A DNA stretch of 34,814 bases from Gemmatimonadota bacterium (GTDB lineage Bacteria; Gemmatimonadota; Gemmatimonadetes; Gemmatimonadales; GWC2-71-9), in assembly GCA_020351775.1 (NCBI GenBank), contig CP070666.1:3689792-3724605 (forward strand). Reading direction: 5' to 3'. A model generated the notes under the pieces. It worked only from the letters and a program-made list of their open reading frames with translations. It ran no database searches and was not told where the DNA came from. Position 1 is the first letter of the stretch. Each line of letters begins with the position of its first letter. Positions 1-7,212 of the stretch are shown here, piece by piece. The position numbers and the translations under genes were made by a program.

Positions 1-54
1 ACGGGGCCTCAGATTACGGGAGGTATCGGTGCGCGCCCCATCTGCCAGCCAGCG

Positions 55-873
55 CTAGCCCCCGCCGGTATCGCTTCCGCCCCCGAACAGAGTAATGATC
101 GCGAACAGGGAGATCGGAATCGCGAGCAGGTAGCTGATCGTCCGCACACTGCTCTCCCAAGCGCCGATGGTTCCCCCAGCAGCCGGCAGGTGGATCTGAT
201 CGCCGCCGCGGATGTTCAGCTGGTCCAGGGTCCGCCCGTCAACGATCGCCTGCTGCAAGGGTGCGCCCTCCCAGATACGCCGCCCTGCCCGCTCGATCCG
301 CAGCCGGTCGAGCTGGGCCAGCGCCGTGGGTCCGCCCGCTATCATGAGAGCATCGTCCAGCCGGAGCTGCGACGGGACCGTGTAGAAGCCCGGATTGGTG
401 ACCCCGCCAACGATCGTCACCGGAATCAGCGAGCGAGCCTGCGCCCGCGGAGTGCGAATGAAACGGGCCAGGAAATCGGTCACGTACTGCTCCAACTCCG
501 AGCGCAACACCCCCTGCAACGGCACCTGACCGATGTCCTGTAGAGCCAGTACCCGTCCCTCGGTGACCGTGAACGTGTCGGTCAGCGTCGCCTCTCCCTG
601 GACCCTGAGCAGGATGCGATCGCCGACCTGGAAATCGCCCTCCTCCAGCCGTAGCCGCACCAAGTCCGCCTCGAACCGGCTCTGGTCGCGGAGATACTGG
701 CTGTAGGCGGCCGAGTTGGCAGCCAATTCGAAACGCTCGAATAGCGACCGCAGCTCAGCGCGAGACATGTACACCTGGCGCGGATCCCAGGTCTCTTCCT
801 GCTGCGCCCTCACGGGGCCCGATGATAACAGGGAAGCCGCGGCTACTAACACTGCAATTGTCTTCGTGTTCAT
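55..873 (-). CDS. Wza-like polysaccharide export protein (Poly_export/SLBB)
   Basis: Probable periplasmic/outer-membrane polysaccharide export protein of 272 aa, acting with the Wzc-like protein encoded at 4286-6706. I chose the ATG at 873 because it opens a clear Sec signal peptide (MNTKTIAVLVAAASLL, cleavage near VRA-QQ). An in-frame start at 924 would overlap glmS and bury the signal. After the signal come a polysaccharide-export domain (mature start to about residue 130) and an SLBB-type domain containing VTIVGGVTNPGFYTVP. The C-terminus has a hydrophobic helix (SYLLAIPISLFAIITLF) and a Gly-rich tail. There is no lipobox, unlike E. coli Wza. The gene lies 34 bp downstream of glmS and is probably co-transcribed with it. 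The family call is firm; whether this protein itself forms the outer-membrane channel is inferred. Confidence 0.85.
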   Translation of the reverse strand: MNTKTIAVLVAAASLLSSGPVRAQQEETWDPRQVYMSRAELRSLFERFELAANSAAYSQYLRDQSRFEADLVRLRLEEGDFQVGDRILLRVQGEATLTDTFTVTEGRVLALQDIGQVPLQGVLRSELEQYVTDFLARFIRTPRAQARSLIPVTIVGGVTNPGFYTVPSQLRLDDALMIAGGPTALAQLDRLRIERAGRRIWEGAPLQQAIVDGRTLDQLNIRGGDQIHLPAAGGTIGAWESSVRTISYLLAIPISLFAIITLFGGGSDTGGG

Positions 874-907
874 TATGTCAAAATCTAGTTGCGTGCCAAA
901 CATGGGG

Positions 908-2737
908 CTACTCGACCGTGACACTCTTGGCGAGGTTGCGGGGCCGGTCTACATCACAGCCGCGCAGCACCGCAATGTGATACGCCAGGAGCTGCAGTGG
1001 GATCGATGTAACGATGGGGGACAACAATGGCTGCGTCTTGGGCACCCTGAGCTGATGATCCACTAGATCGCCCAGGCTCCCGTTTCCTTCCGTTGTGAGG
1101 GCGATTATCCTGCCTCCCCGCGCCTTCACCTCCTGCATATTGGACAGCACCTTCTGGTACACGTGGTCGTTGGGTGCCACGAACACGACCGGCATGTTCT
1201 CGTCGATCAGAGCAATGGGCCCGTGCTTCATCTCCGCGGCCGGATAACCCTCCGCATGGATGTAGCTGATCTCCTTCAGTTTGAGGGCCCCCTCGAGAGC
1301 GACCGGGAAGTTCACCCCGCGCCCGAGATAGAGGAAGTTGGCTGCATTGGCATAGTCCCGCGCCAACACCTCGGTCATCGGCTCCAGCTCCAGAACCCGG
1401 TCGACCAGTTCCGGCAGCTGCGCCAGCTCGTAAACCAGCTCCTGCCCCAGCTGGAGTGACAGACCGCGGCGGCGTCCCAAGTGCAATGCCAGCAGCAACA
1501 GAGCCGTGATCTGCGACGTGAAGGCCTTGGTAGAGGCCACCCCGATCTCCGGACCGGCGTGAATGTAGATCCCACCGTCAGCTTCGCGCGCGATGGTGCT
1601 GCCCACCACGTTGACGATTCCGATGATCTTCGAGCCCGCCGCACGCGCGACCCGCATCGCCTCCAGCGTGTCGGCTGTCTCGCCCGACTGGGAGATCACG
1701 ACGGTCAGGGTCCCCGGCGAAGCCAGGCGCGGCCGATAGCGGTACTCCGACGCGTACTCCACTTCGGTGGGGATCGCGGCCAACTCCTCCAGCGCATATC
1801 GCCCCACGAGGCCAGCGTGCCACGACGTGCCGCAGGCCAGGATCACGATACGCTGGATCTTGGCGAGCTCCTGGGGGCTCAGGTTGAGTCCGTTGAGACG
1901 ACTGTTGCCATGCTCAAATACCAGGCGCCCCCGCAGCGTGCTGCGCACGCTCTCGGGCTGCTCGCAGATCTCCTTGAGCATGAAGTGGGGGTAGCCACCC
2001 AGCTCGATGGCGTCGAGATCCCACTCTATGTCAGCCACCGCTCGCGCCTGCTCCCGCGCGTGGCTGTCGATCACCCGGTAGCCGGCGTCGCGGTCGAGTA
2101 CCGCGATGTCGCCGTCGTCCAGGTAAACGACCGATCTGGTATGCTCCAGCACTGCGGATGCGTCGGAAGCCACGAACAGCTCGTCGTCCCCAATGCCTAG
2201 CAGCACCGGCGACCCTTTACGGGCCACCACGATCTTGCCCTGCTCCTGGTCCCACATCACGGCCATCCCGTACGCGCCCTCGACGTGGCTCAGGGCGGCG
2301 ACGACCTTGTCTTCCAGCTTCTTCCCGGGCGCATCATCAATCAGGTGAGCGAGCACCTCCGTGTCTGTCTCCGTCCGAAACTCGTGCCCTCCCTGCTTGA
2401 GCCGCGCCTTCAGCGATTCGGCGTTCTCAATGATGCCATTGTGGACTAGCGCAATCGATCCAGAGCCGTTGACATGCGGGTGGGCGTTACGCTCTGTGGG
2501 CGCACCATGGGTGGCCCAACGTGTGTGAGCGATGCCCGCCTGACCGGAGATGCCTTCTGCCGTCAAAGAATCGCTGAGTGCCTGAACCCGCCCGGCGAGC
2601 TTTCTCACCTGGAGCCCGCACCCGTTCTGCACCGCCACACCCGCCGAGTCATAGCCCCGGTACTCCAATCGCCGTAGACCCTCGATCAGAATCGGGGTGG
2701 CTTCTCTCATACCCACGTAGCCGACGATGCCGCACAT
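908..2737 (-). CDS. glmS: Glutamine--fructose-6-phosphate aminotransferase (isomerizing)
   Basis: GlmS converts fructose-6-phosphate and glutamine to glucosamine-6-phosphate, the first committed step to UDP-GlcNAc, in the cytoplasm. The protein is 609 aa, the same length as E. coli GlmS. It starts MCGIVGYVG, so Cys2 is the N-terminal glutaminase nucleophile. The GATase II domain covers about residues 2-220, followed by two SIS sugar-isomerase domains (for example ACGTSWHAG and SQSGETADT). The C-terminus is LAKSVTVE, with the conserved catalytic lysine (K604 counting Met1). It follows the zinc-ribbon ORF by 3 bp and precedes the export gene. Its place in an EPS locus suggests a supply of amino-sugar precursor for the polymer. 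I see no glmS ribozyme-like leader. Confidence 0.97.
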   Translation of the reverse strand: MCGIVGYVGMREATPILIEGLRRLEYRGYDSAGVAVQNGCGLQVRKLAGRVQALSDSLTAEGISGQAGIAHTRWATHGAPTERNAHPHVNGSGSIALVHNGIIENAESLKARLKQGGHEFRTETDTEVLAHLIDDAPGKKLEDKVVAALSHVEGAYGMAVMWDQEQGKIVVARKGSPVLLGIGDDELFVASDASAVLEHTRSVVYLDDGDIAVLDRDAGYRVIDSHAREQARAVADIEWDLDAIELGGYPHFMLKEICEQPESVRSTLRGRLVFEHGNSRLNGLNLSPQELAKIQRIVILACGTSWHAGLVGRYALEELAAIPTEVEYASEYRYRPRLASPGTLTVVISQSGETADTLEAMRVARAAGSKIIGIVNVVGSTIAREADGGIYIHAGPEIGVASTKAFTSQITALLLLALHLGRRRGLSLQLGQELVYELAQLPELVDRVLELEPMTEVLARDYANAANFLYLGRGVNFPVALEGALKLKEISYIHAEGYPAAEMKHGPIALIDENMPVVFVAPNDHVYQKVLSNMQEVKARGGRIIALTTEGNGSLGDLVDHQLRVPKTQPLLSPIVTSIPLQLLAYHIAVLRGCDVDRPRNLAKSVTVE

Positions 2738-2740
2738 GGC

Positions 2741-3022
2741 TCAATCAGTCCTTTTCTGTGGCGCGAGTAGCGGCCTGTCGTCAGCACCCAATCCGAAGCG
2801 TGACAGTTGATTCAGCTTGGTCAGCATGACGCCATCCGGGTCTGGACTCGGGAGCACCGCACCACATCGCGGACACAGCAAGGCGCTGAGCTCGTCGGGC
2901 AATGGAGTCCGTCGCCATGAGACGTCATATGATGGTGGCAGGTTGCTCGTGATGACCTGACACTGTGAGCAATACACCGGTGCTGACCTCCTCGTCATTG
3001 GGCCAAGCCCGTCCTTCTTCAC
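2741..3022 (-). CDS. Small zinc-ribbon protein, function unknown
   Basis: A 93-aa protein with two CxxC knuckles (C18/C21 and C50/C53, as CSQC and CPRC), typical of a zinc ribbon. The GTG start at 3022 is preceded by AGGTGA at suitable spacing; an in-frame ATG at 2998 is an alternative. The gene ends 3 bp before glmS, so it is very probably co-transcribed and perhaps translationally coupled with it. I do not recognise the family. No catalytic residues, membrane segment or signal peptide are visible. A nucleic-acid- or protein-binding role would be a guess based on the fold alone. Confidence 0.6.
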   Translation of the reverse strand: MKKDGLGPMTRRSAPVYCSQCQVITSNLPPSYDVSWRRTPLPDELSALLCPRCGAVLPSPDPDGVMLTKLNQLSRFGLGADDRPLLAPQKRTD

Positions 3023-3180
3023 GAGATCACCTGTACAAGATTGAGGCCCGGTGTACCCGAATCTTCCAACACATTGCTAAGTTGGCACTTACGTCCCCCG
3101 GTGGGAGTGTCACCAGCGTCGCGGGCCGCCCATCACGTTGCGCACCCGCGTCAGCAAGCCATTCCGTGTAGATTCCCTGC

Positions 3181-3211
3181 ATCGTACTGTGGTACGAGGG
3201 TTTCCTGTCAA
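3181..3211 (-). promoter_or_regulatory. Possible sigma70 promoter for the glmS unit, with a dyad
   Basis: On the minus strand TTGACA (3211-3206) is followed after 19 bp by TACGAT (3186-3181). The -35 is perfect, but the spacer is long and the -10 matches 4 of 6. A perfect dyad TCGTAC-TGTG-GTACGA (3182-3197) sits between the two elements and overlaps the -10, where a repressor could act. The dyad is also about 95 bp upstream of the likely start from the sigma54-like element at 3260-3275, so it could serve that promoter instead. Confidence 0.35.
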
Positions 3212-3259
3212 GCACCCGTAGGCCCTTGCGGAATCACGACTTCAGGCACCACGCCCATG

Positions 3260-3275
3260 GGGCATGAAGTCTGCG
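3260..3275 (+). promoter_or_regulatory. Candidate sigma54 (-24/-12) promoter, weaker match
   Basis: GGGCATGAAGTCTGCG compared with the consensus TGGCACGNNNNTTGCW. The -24 GG and -12 GC are at the correct spacing and GGCA and TGC match; mismatches are at the first T of TTGC and inside CAC. It would give a 5' leader of about 70 nt for the gene at 3356. Confidence 0.35.
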
Positions 3276-3355
3276 GCCCACGCTTGCGTTTTCCATCGGC
3301 TGGTGTTTCTTGGGCATGACAAACAGACTCGAGGCTTCGGCCCAGTGAGAGGACA

Positions 3356-4285
3356 ATGATGCCTGTGCGAGGAGTCCTTGCGCGACCCCCGGTAGTGCTC
3401 ATTGTGGACGACCAGGAGTGGTCGACCAGGTCGCTGGAAAGCGTTCTCGCCCCAGATGGCTACGCCGTCATGCGGGCCTACACTGCTGCGGCCGCCCTCG
3501 AACGGGCTCGGGCACAGCCGCCCGACCTAGTCTTCGTCAGCAACAACCTGCCTGACTCCGAGGGTATCGGGCTGTGCGCCGCATTGGTCGACGATGCCGT
3601 GCTGAGTCCTGCCACACCGGTGATCATGACGAGCCCCGATCCACCGACCCGAGAGCGGCGGCTCACCGCGCTACACGCCGGCGCCTGGGACTTCATCTCG
3701 TATCCGATCGACGCCCAGGAGCTGCTGCTACGGCTGGGCGCCTTCGTGCGGGCCAAGTTCGAGGCAGATCGCGCTCGAGAGTTGTGCCTACTGGACGAGT
3801 CAACGGGGCTGTACAACTTCCGCGGTCTGGAGCAGCGGGCCCAGGAAATCCGGTCCCAGGCGTATCGGGAACGAACGGCACTGGCCTGCATCGTGATTGC
3901 ACCGGTGCTGCCCGACGACGCCGATAGCGATACGGTCCCGCAAGGCGCCGGCATCGCTGGCGCCATCGAGCAACTGGGCCGTGCACTGCGCCAATCCGGT
4001 CGCATCTCCGACGCCATCGGTAGGCTGGGCCAGAGCGAGTTCGCAATTGTGGCCCCGCGCACCGATAGTGGGGCAGCCACCCAGCTAGCCGAGCGGTTGG
4101 CGCACGCGATTGCGGTTGAACACGGCAAGCCCCTGGAACTCAGGGCCGGTTACGATGCAGTGCCGAATGTGCGGGAGCAGCCGGTGGAGGCCCGGAACCT
4201 AATGGCGCACGCCGCCATGGCGCTGAGGCGCGCCAAGGCCGATGGCGACAAAGGGTGGATTCACGAGTACGAGGGCAACCGCTGA
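3356..4285 (+). CDS. Atypical receiver protein with degenerate GGDEF-like domain
   Basis: A 309-aa cytoplasmic protein with an N-terminal response-regulator receiver fold (about 13-130) and a GGDEF-like domain (about 147-305). The receiver keeps the acidic pair (D18, D19) and the switch Thr region (T92). However, the residue aligned with the phospho-accepting Asp is Ser62 (VFVSNNLPDSEG) and the usual Lys of the KP motif is Tyr116. The GGDEF signature is replaced by GQSEF (225-229, in RLGQSEFAIV), although DESTGLYN (147-154) is the usual domain entrance. Phosphorylation and diguanylate cyclase activity are therefore both doubtful, and a binding or scaffold role is more likely. The ATG at 3356 has GAGAGG upstream. 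Its stop abuts the stop of the convergent Wzc-like gene with no gap. Confidence 0.8.
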   Translation: MMPVRGVLARPPVVLIVDDQEWSTRSLESVLAPDGYAVMRAYTAAAALERARAQPPDLVFVSNNLPDSEGIGLCAALVDDAVLSPATPVIMTSPDPPTRERRLTALHAGAWDFISYPIDAQELLLRLGAFVRAKFEADRARELCLLDESTGLYNFRGLEQRAQEIRSQAYRERTALACIVIAPVLPDDADSDTVPQGAGIAGAIEQLGRALRQSGRISDAIGRLGQSEFAIVAPRTDSGAATQLAERLAHAIAVEHGKPLELRAGYDAVPNVREQPVEARNLMAHAAMALRRAKADGDKGWIHEYEGNR

Positions 4286-6706
4286 CTAACTCTTAGTTCC
4301 CCCTATCAGAGCCCTTTCCTTCTTGCCACCTTCGTCTTCGTGTTCGTAACCCGGTAGATAGTACGAATAGTACCGGTAGTGACGGTACGCCGTGCCCTCT
4401 CTCACATCGTTGAGAATGGCTCCGAGTATCCGGATCGGCAGCCGATCGAGAATATCCAGCTTCGCCTCGGCGAGCTCCCGATCGGTGGCACCTAGACGCA
4501 ACACCATCACCATGTTTCCAGTGACCGTCCCCAGGGCGAAGGCGTCTACGCCGGCGCCCAACGGTGGGCTGTCGACGATGATCACGCTGTAGTGCGACCG
4601 CAGGCTGGTCATGAGCTGCGTCATCGCGGCGGAACCCATCAGCTCGGGTGCGTCGGGAGTGCGGGTACCGCAGCCCACGAAGTACAGCGACGGGAAACCC
4701 GACTCCTGGGTGGCTTCATCCTGGCTGACTGACCCCGACAGCAAGTCGGTGAGGCCAGGCTTGCGGGCCTGGTTCAAGACGCGGTGCAGCGAACCGCGCC
4801 TGGCATCACCGTCGATCAGGACAGTGCGATGCCCGGCTTCGGCAAAAGCCAGGGCCAGGTTGGCCGACACGAAGGACTTGCCATCGCCCGGGCCCGGACT
4901 GGTTACCGTGAGGACCAACGGTCCGGCGGTCCCGTAAGCGTGCACCAAGTTGAGCCTAACGCCGCGCAGCGCCTCCACGACCGCGGCGGAATCCGCTCCG
5001 GCTCCGCCATTACCACCACCCTTCAGCCGGGGGACGATCCCCAGCAGATTGAGCCCCAGCTCGGTCGTGATCTGATCGGGATAGCGCACCCTGCGGTCGA
5101 GCCGATCGAGCAGCACCGCTCCCACCAACCCCAGCCCCAGCCCGGCTGCGAACCCCATCATGATCAGGCGCGGCCTCTGGTTGGACAATGGCCTCCGTGG
5201 CACCACGGCCCGATCCAAGACGCGCAAATCAGGTACGTAGCTGGCGTCTTCCAGACGGGCCTCTTCATAACGGCTCTGCAGCATCGTGTAGAGGTTCTCG
5301 GCCACGGTCTGTTCGCGCCGCAACCGTGCCTCGTTTATCATGCGTGGCGGAATCTCACGCAGCTCCTCCGATGCACCGGCCAGCCTTCGGTCCAAGACCT
5401 CCTCGCGCGATCTGAGCTCCACGACCAGGTCCCGCAGCAGCGCCGGGATGGTGTTGACCTCCAGCTCCCGCACGTTCGCCATAGCCTGTATTACCAGCTG
5501 GTGCTCGTCAGTGTATTTGAGTTGGTAGGCGCGCAGCTCAGCTTGTAGATCGGTCAGCTCCTGTAACGTCCGCGTCAGCTCGGAAGAACTCTGCACTGTG
5601 GCAAGCACATCCAGTGCGTCAGTAGAGAGACCCGAATCACCCGCCGCCTCCAGCACCCGCTCGATTTCGGTTCGCTCACGCCCCAACGCATCGCGGTCGA
5701 TCCGGAGCTGGAAGAAGCGATCGAACACCGGATCGCGGGTCTGTTCGAGGCCGCCGGCGACCGGCCCGGTGCGCTCCGAGGGCAAGGTGATCGTGTTGAC
5801 GCGGAATCTCTCCAACGCGTCATCGGCGGCCCGCAGAGCTAACTCTGCCGCCCTGAGCTGGGTCTCCAGAATGTCCGCCTTCTGAATGAGCTTCTCTTTC
5901 TTCAGCTCCGCGGCGAGCTCGACATGGCGGTCCACAACCGCGTTCACGGTTTCCGTGATCAACTCGGGGTTCTTCCCGTGCAACTCCATGCGCAGGAAGT
6001 TGCCGCTCAGATCCATGCGCGTGTCCAGGCGATTCATCAGATCCCTGGCTGCATCACGGGGCATCGTAACGGAGAACCCGACCTGCTGGCCGGCACGAAG
6101 ACCCGTAGGAGGTGGTGCCCAGACAAACCCGAGCCTGGAACCCAAGGTGTCACCCGGCACGCCGTTGTCGACCAGGATTCCTTCAGCCGAACGCAGTCTC
6201 ACGCGCGATCCACTGGGATCGACTTCCAGCACGTAGTCGCCCGTCGCAAGCGGCCCGCCGGTCAGCGCGAATGATTCAAACAGGCCATCGTCATCACGTG
6301 ACGCCACGCTCAAGTACAGCTTCAGCTCCTCGACCGCGTAATCGAGTACCGTGTAAGTGCGCAGCAATTCCACCCAAGCATAGTTCTCCAACAACTGCAC
6401 CGATCCGATGGGGCCGCCGCTAGCATCGCGTGCCGCAGCACTCTCGATCCATATGGAAGCCTCTGCCATGTAGTCGAGGTCAATGAACCGGGATCCAACC
6501 ACACCCGCCGAGGTCCCCATTCCGACCGCCAGAAGGATCAGCCACTTGCGCCGTAACATGGCGCTGACATATCGGCCCCAATCGCGGACCCGATCGGGCT
6601 CCGGTGGCACCTGAGCCCACGCCGGCTGGGGCTGCGTCAGCGGCGCGCGGCCGCCCGCCTCCGGGACTGCGGGGCTATCGGGTAAAGCGGGTACGTGTTC
6701 GGACAT
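4286..6706 (-). CDS. Wzc-like chain-length determinant / BY-kinase
   Basis: An 806-aa inner-membrane protein that controls EPS chain length and couples to the outer-membrane export protein. It has a Wzz domain with a first membrane helix at about 55-72 and long periplasmic coiled-coil segments (GNVR/GumC type, about 240-480). A second membrane helix follows (IMMGFAAGLGLGLVGAVLL), then a cytoplasmic tyrosine-kinase domain. Kinase motifs are all present: Walker A SPGPGDGKS (603-611), Walker A' VLIDGD (629-634) and Walker B VIIVDSPP (708-715). There is a tyrosine-rich autophosphorylation tail with seven Tyr between 774 and 787. It resembles the fused chain-length/kinase proteins of XrtA-type EPS loci. 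A good sigma54-like promoter lies 84 bp upstream of the start. The start is the first ATG of the frame. Confidence 0.93.
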   Translation of the reverse strand: MSEHVPALPDSPAVPEAGGRAPLTQPQPAWAQVPPEPDRVRDWGRYVSAMLRRKWLILLAVGMGTSAGVVGSRFIDLDYMAEASIWIESAAARDASGGPIGSVQLLENYAWVELLRTYTVLDYAVEELKLYLSVASRDDDGLFESFALTGGPLATGDYVLEVDPSGSRVRLRSAEGILVDNGVPGDTLGSRLGFVWAPPPTGLRAGQQVGFSVTMPRDAARDLMNRLDTRMDLSGNFLRMELHGKNPELITETVNAVVDRHVELAAELKKEKLIQKADILETQLRAAELALRAADDALERFRVNTITLPSERTGPVAGGLEQTRDPVFDRFFQLRIDRDALGRERTEIERVLEAAGDSGLSTDALDVLATVQSSSELTRTLQELTDLQAELRAYQLKYTDEHQLVIQAMANVRELEVNTIPALLRDLVVELRSREEVLDRRLAGASEELREIPPRMINEARLRREQTVAENLYTMLQSRYEEARLEDASYVPDLRVLDRAVVPRRPLSNQRPRLIMMGFAAGLGLGLVGAVLLDRLDRRVRYPDQITTELGLNLLGIVPRLKGGGNGGAGADSAAVVEALRGVRLNLVHAYGTAGPLVLTVTSPGPGDGKSFVSANLALAFAEAGHRTVLIDGDARRGSLHRVLNQARKPGLTDLLSGSVSQDEATQESGFPSLYFVGCGTRTPDAPELMGSAAMTQLMTSLRSHYSVIIVDSPPLGAGVDAFALGTVTGNMVMVLRLGATDRELAEAKLDILDRLPIRILGAILNDVREGTAYRHYRYYSYYLPGYEHEDEGGKKERALIGGTKS

Positions 6707-6789
6707 GTGTCGGCAGATACTCCTTACACGACGCGTTGTTGTTTAGATCCAGAGTTTACGCCATAGCTGACTGGCAGCACCCCACCCCC

Positions 6790-6805
6790 TGCAATACCAG
6801 GGCCG
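6790..6805 (-). promoter_or_regulatory. Candidate sigma54 promoter for the BY-kinase gene
   Basis: The minus strand reads CGGCCCTGGTATTGCA. It has GGC at -24 and a perfect TTGCA at -12 with the correct GG-N10-GC spacing. The expected transcription start is near 6779, giving a leader of about 70 nt to the ATG at 6706. Confidence 0.6.
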
Positions 6806-6877
6806 TCGACCGCGGTTGCCGGGCGACCCGAGCGACGGCAACCCCATGATGGCCGAACGGACGGCAGATCACAAGCC

Positions 6878-6924
6878 GGCAATAAGTGCCACAGTCCACC
6901 AGTCAACGACCGGCAGCGAGTGCC
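6878..6924. promoter_or_regulatory. Two GGCA-N5-TGCC palindromes, possible activator sites
   Basis: GGCAATAAGTGCC (6878-6890) and GGCAGCGAGTGCC (6912-6924) lie in direct order 34 bp apart. Both are flanked by CC(G) and by CAC. They sit about 105 and 139 bp upstream of the predicted sigma54 start for the BY-kinase gene, a usual distance for an enhancer-binding protein. Alternatively they are decayed -24/-12 elements, since TGGCAC-N3-TTGC is the promoter core with a spacer 2 bp short. Confidence 0.35.
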
Positions 6925-6992
6925 ACGACTGCGGCACGCCGGGCTGCTTGATCCCCACCTACGGCGGCCGTTAGGCTCGCACTCAACCGCAT

Positions 6993-7010
6993 TGTTGCAT
7001 GAACGCATCA
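6993..7010. promoter_or_regulatory. TTGC-centred near-dyad, possible operator
   Basis: TGTTGCATGAACGCATCA matches the perfect dyad at 31473-31490 at 16 of 18 positions. A half-site CAACGCAACA lies at 7043-7052. It is upstream of both the BY-kinase and activator genes. The role is unknown. Confidence 0.3.
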
Positions 7011-7212
7011 ATCTTATCTTGCATGCGGGCGTGGCGTCGTGGCAACGCAACACGCCTAACTCCTCGAATACCCAGTAGTAATGCCATTTAGCCGTCGTAT
7101 CGCCATTGTGCGGGGCCCTGCCCTGGCCTGACGTGTGCATTACAAGTGGCCCGACGGCACCCGGTCGATCCGCTTGGGGTCGCCCAGAACCTGGAGTAAA
7201 AGGGAGGAGCCC

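Larger units (their letters stand above)
3023..3355. other. Divergent intergenic control region (about 330 bp)
   Basis: Lies between the leftward glmS unit and the rightward receiver protein. It holds a possible sigma70-type promoter on the minus strand, a perfect 6-bp dyad at 3182-3197, and a sigma54-like element at 3260-3275 on the plus strand. Short ORFs here (for example minus 3027-3215, 62 codons) have no recognisable features and the minus one would start inside the promoter. I do not call them genes. Confidence 0.5.
6707..7212. other. Divergent control region between the BY-kinase and activator genes (about 500 bp)
   Basis: No convincing gene. It carries a sigma54-like promoter facing the BY-kinase gene (6790-6805), two GGCA-N5-TGCC palindromes (6878-6890 and 6912-6924), a TTGC-centred near-dyad (6993-7010) and a related half-site (7043-7052). 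An upstream extension of the activator frame to 7135 lacks a ribosome-binding site and is rejected. Confidence 0.55.

Noticed and set aside
1481..2200. Long plus-strand frame opposite glmS
   Set aside because: Antisense shadow of glmS with no domain-like sequence; a by-product of high GC.
3027..3215. 62-codon minus-strand frame ending 4 bp before the zinc-ribbon gene
   Set aside because: Its first start lies in the predicted promoter and a second Met (3182) overlaps the -10; no recognisable features.
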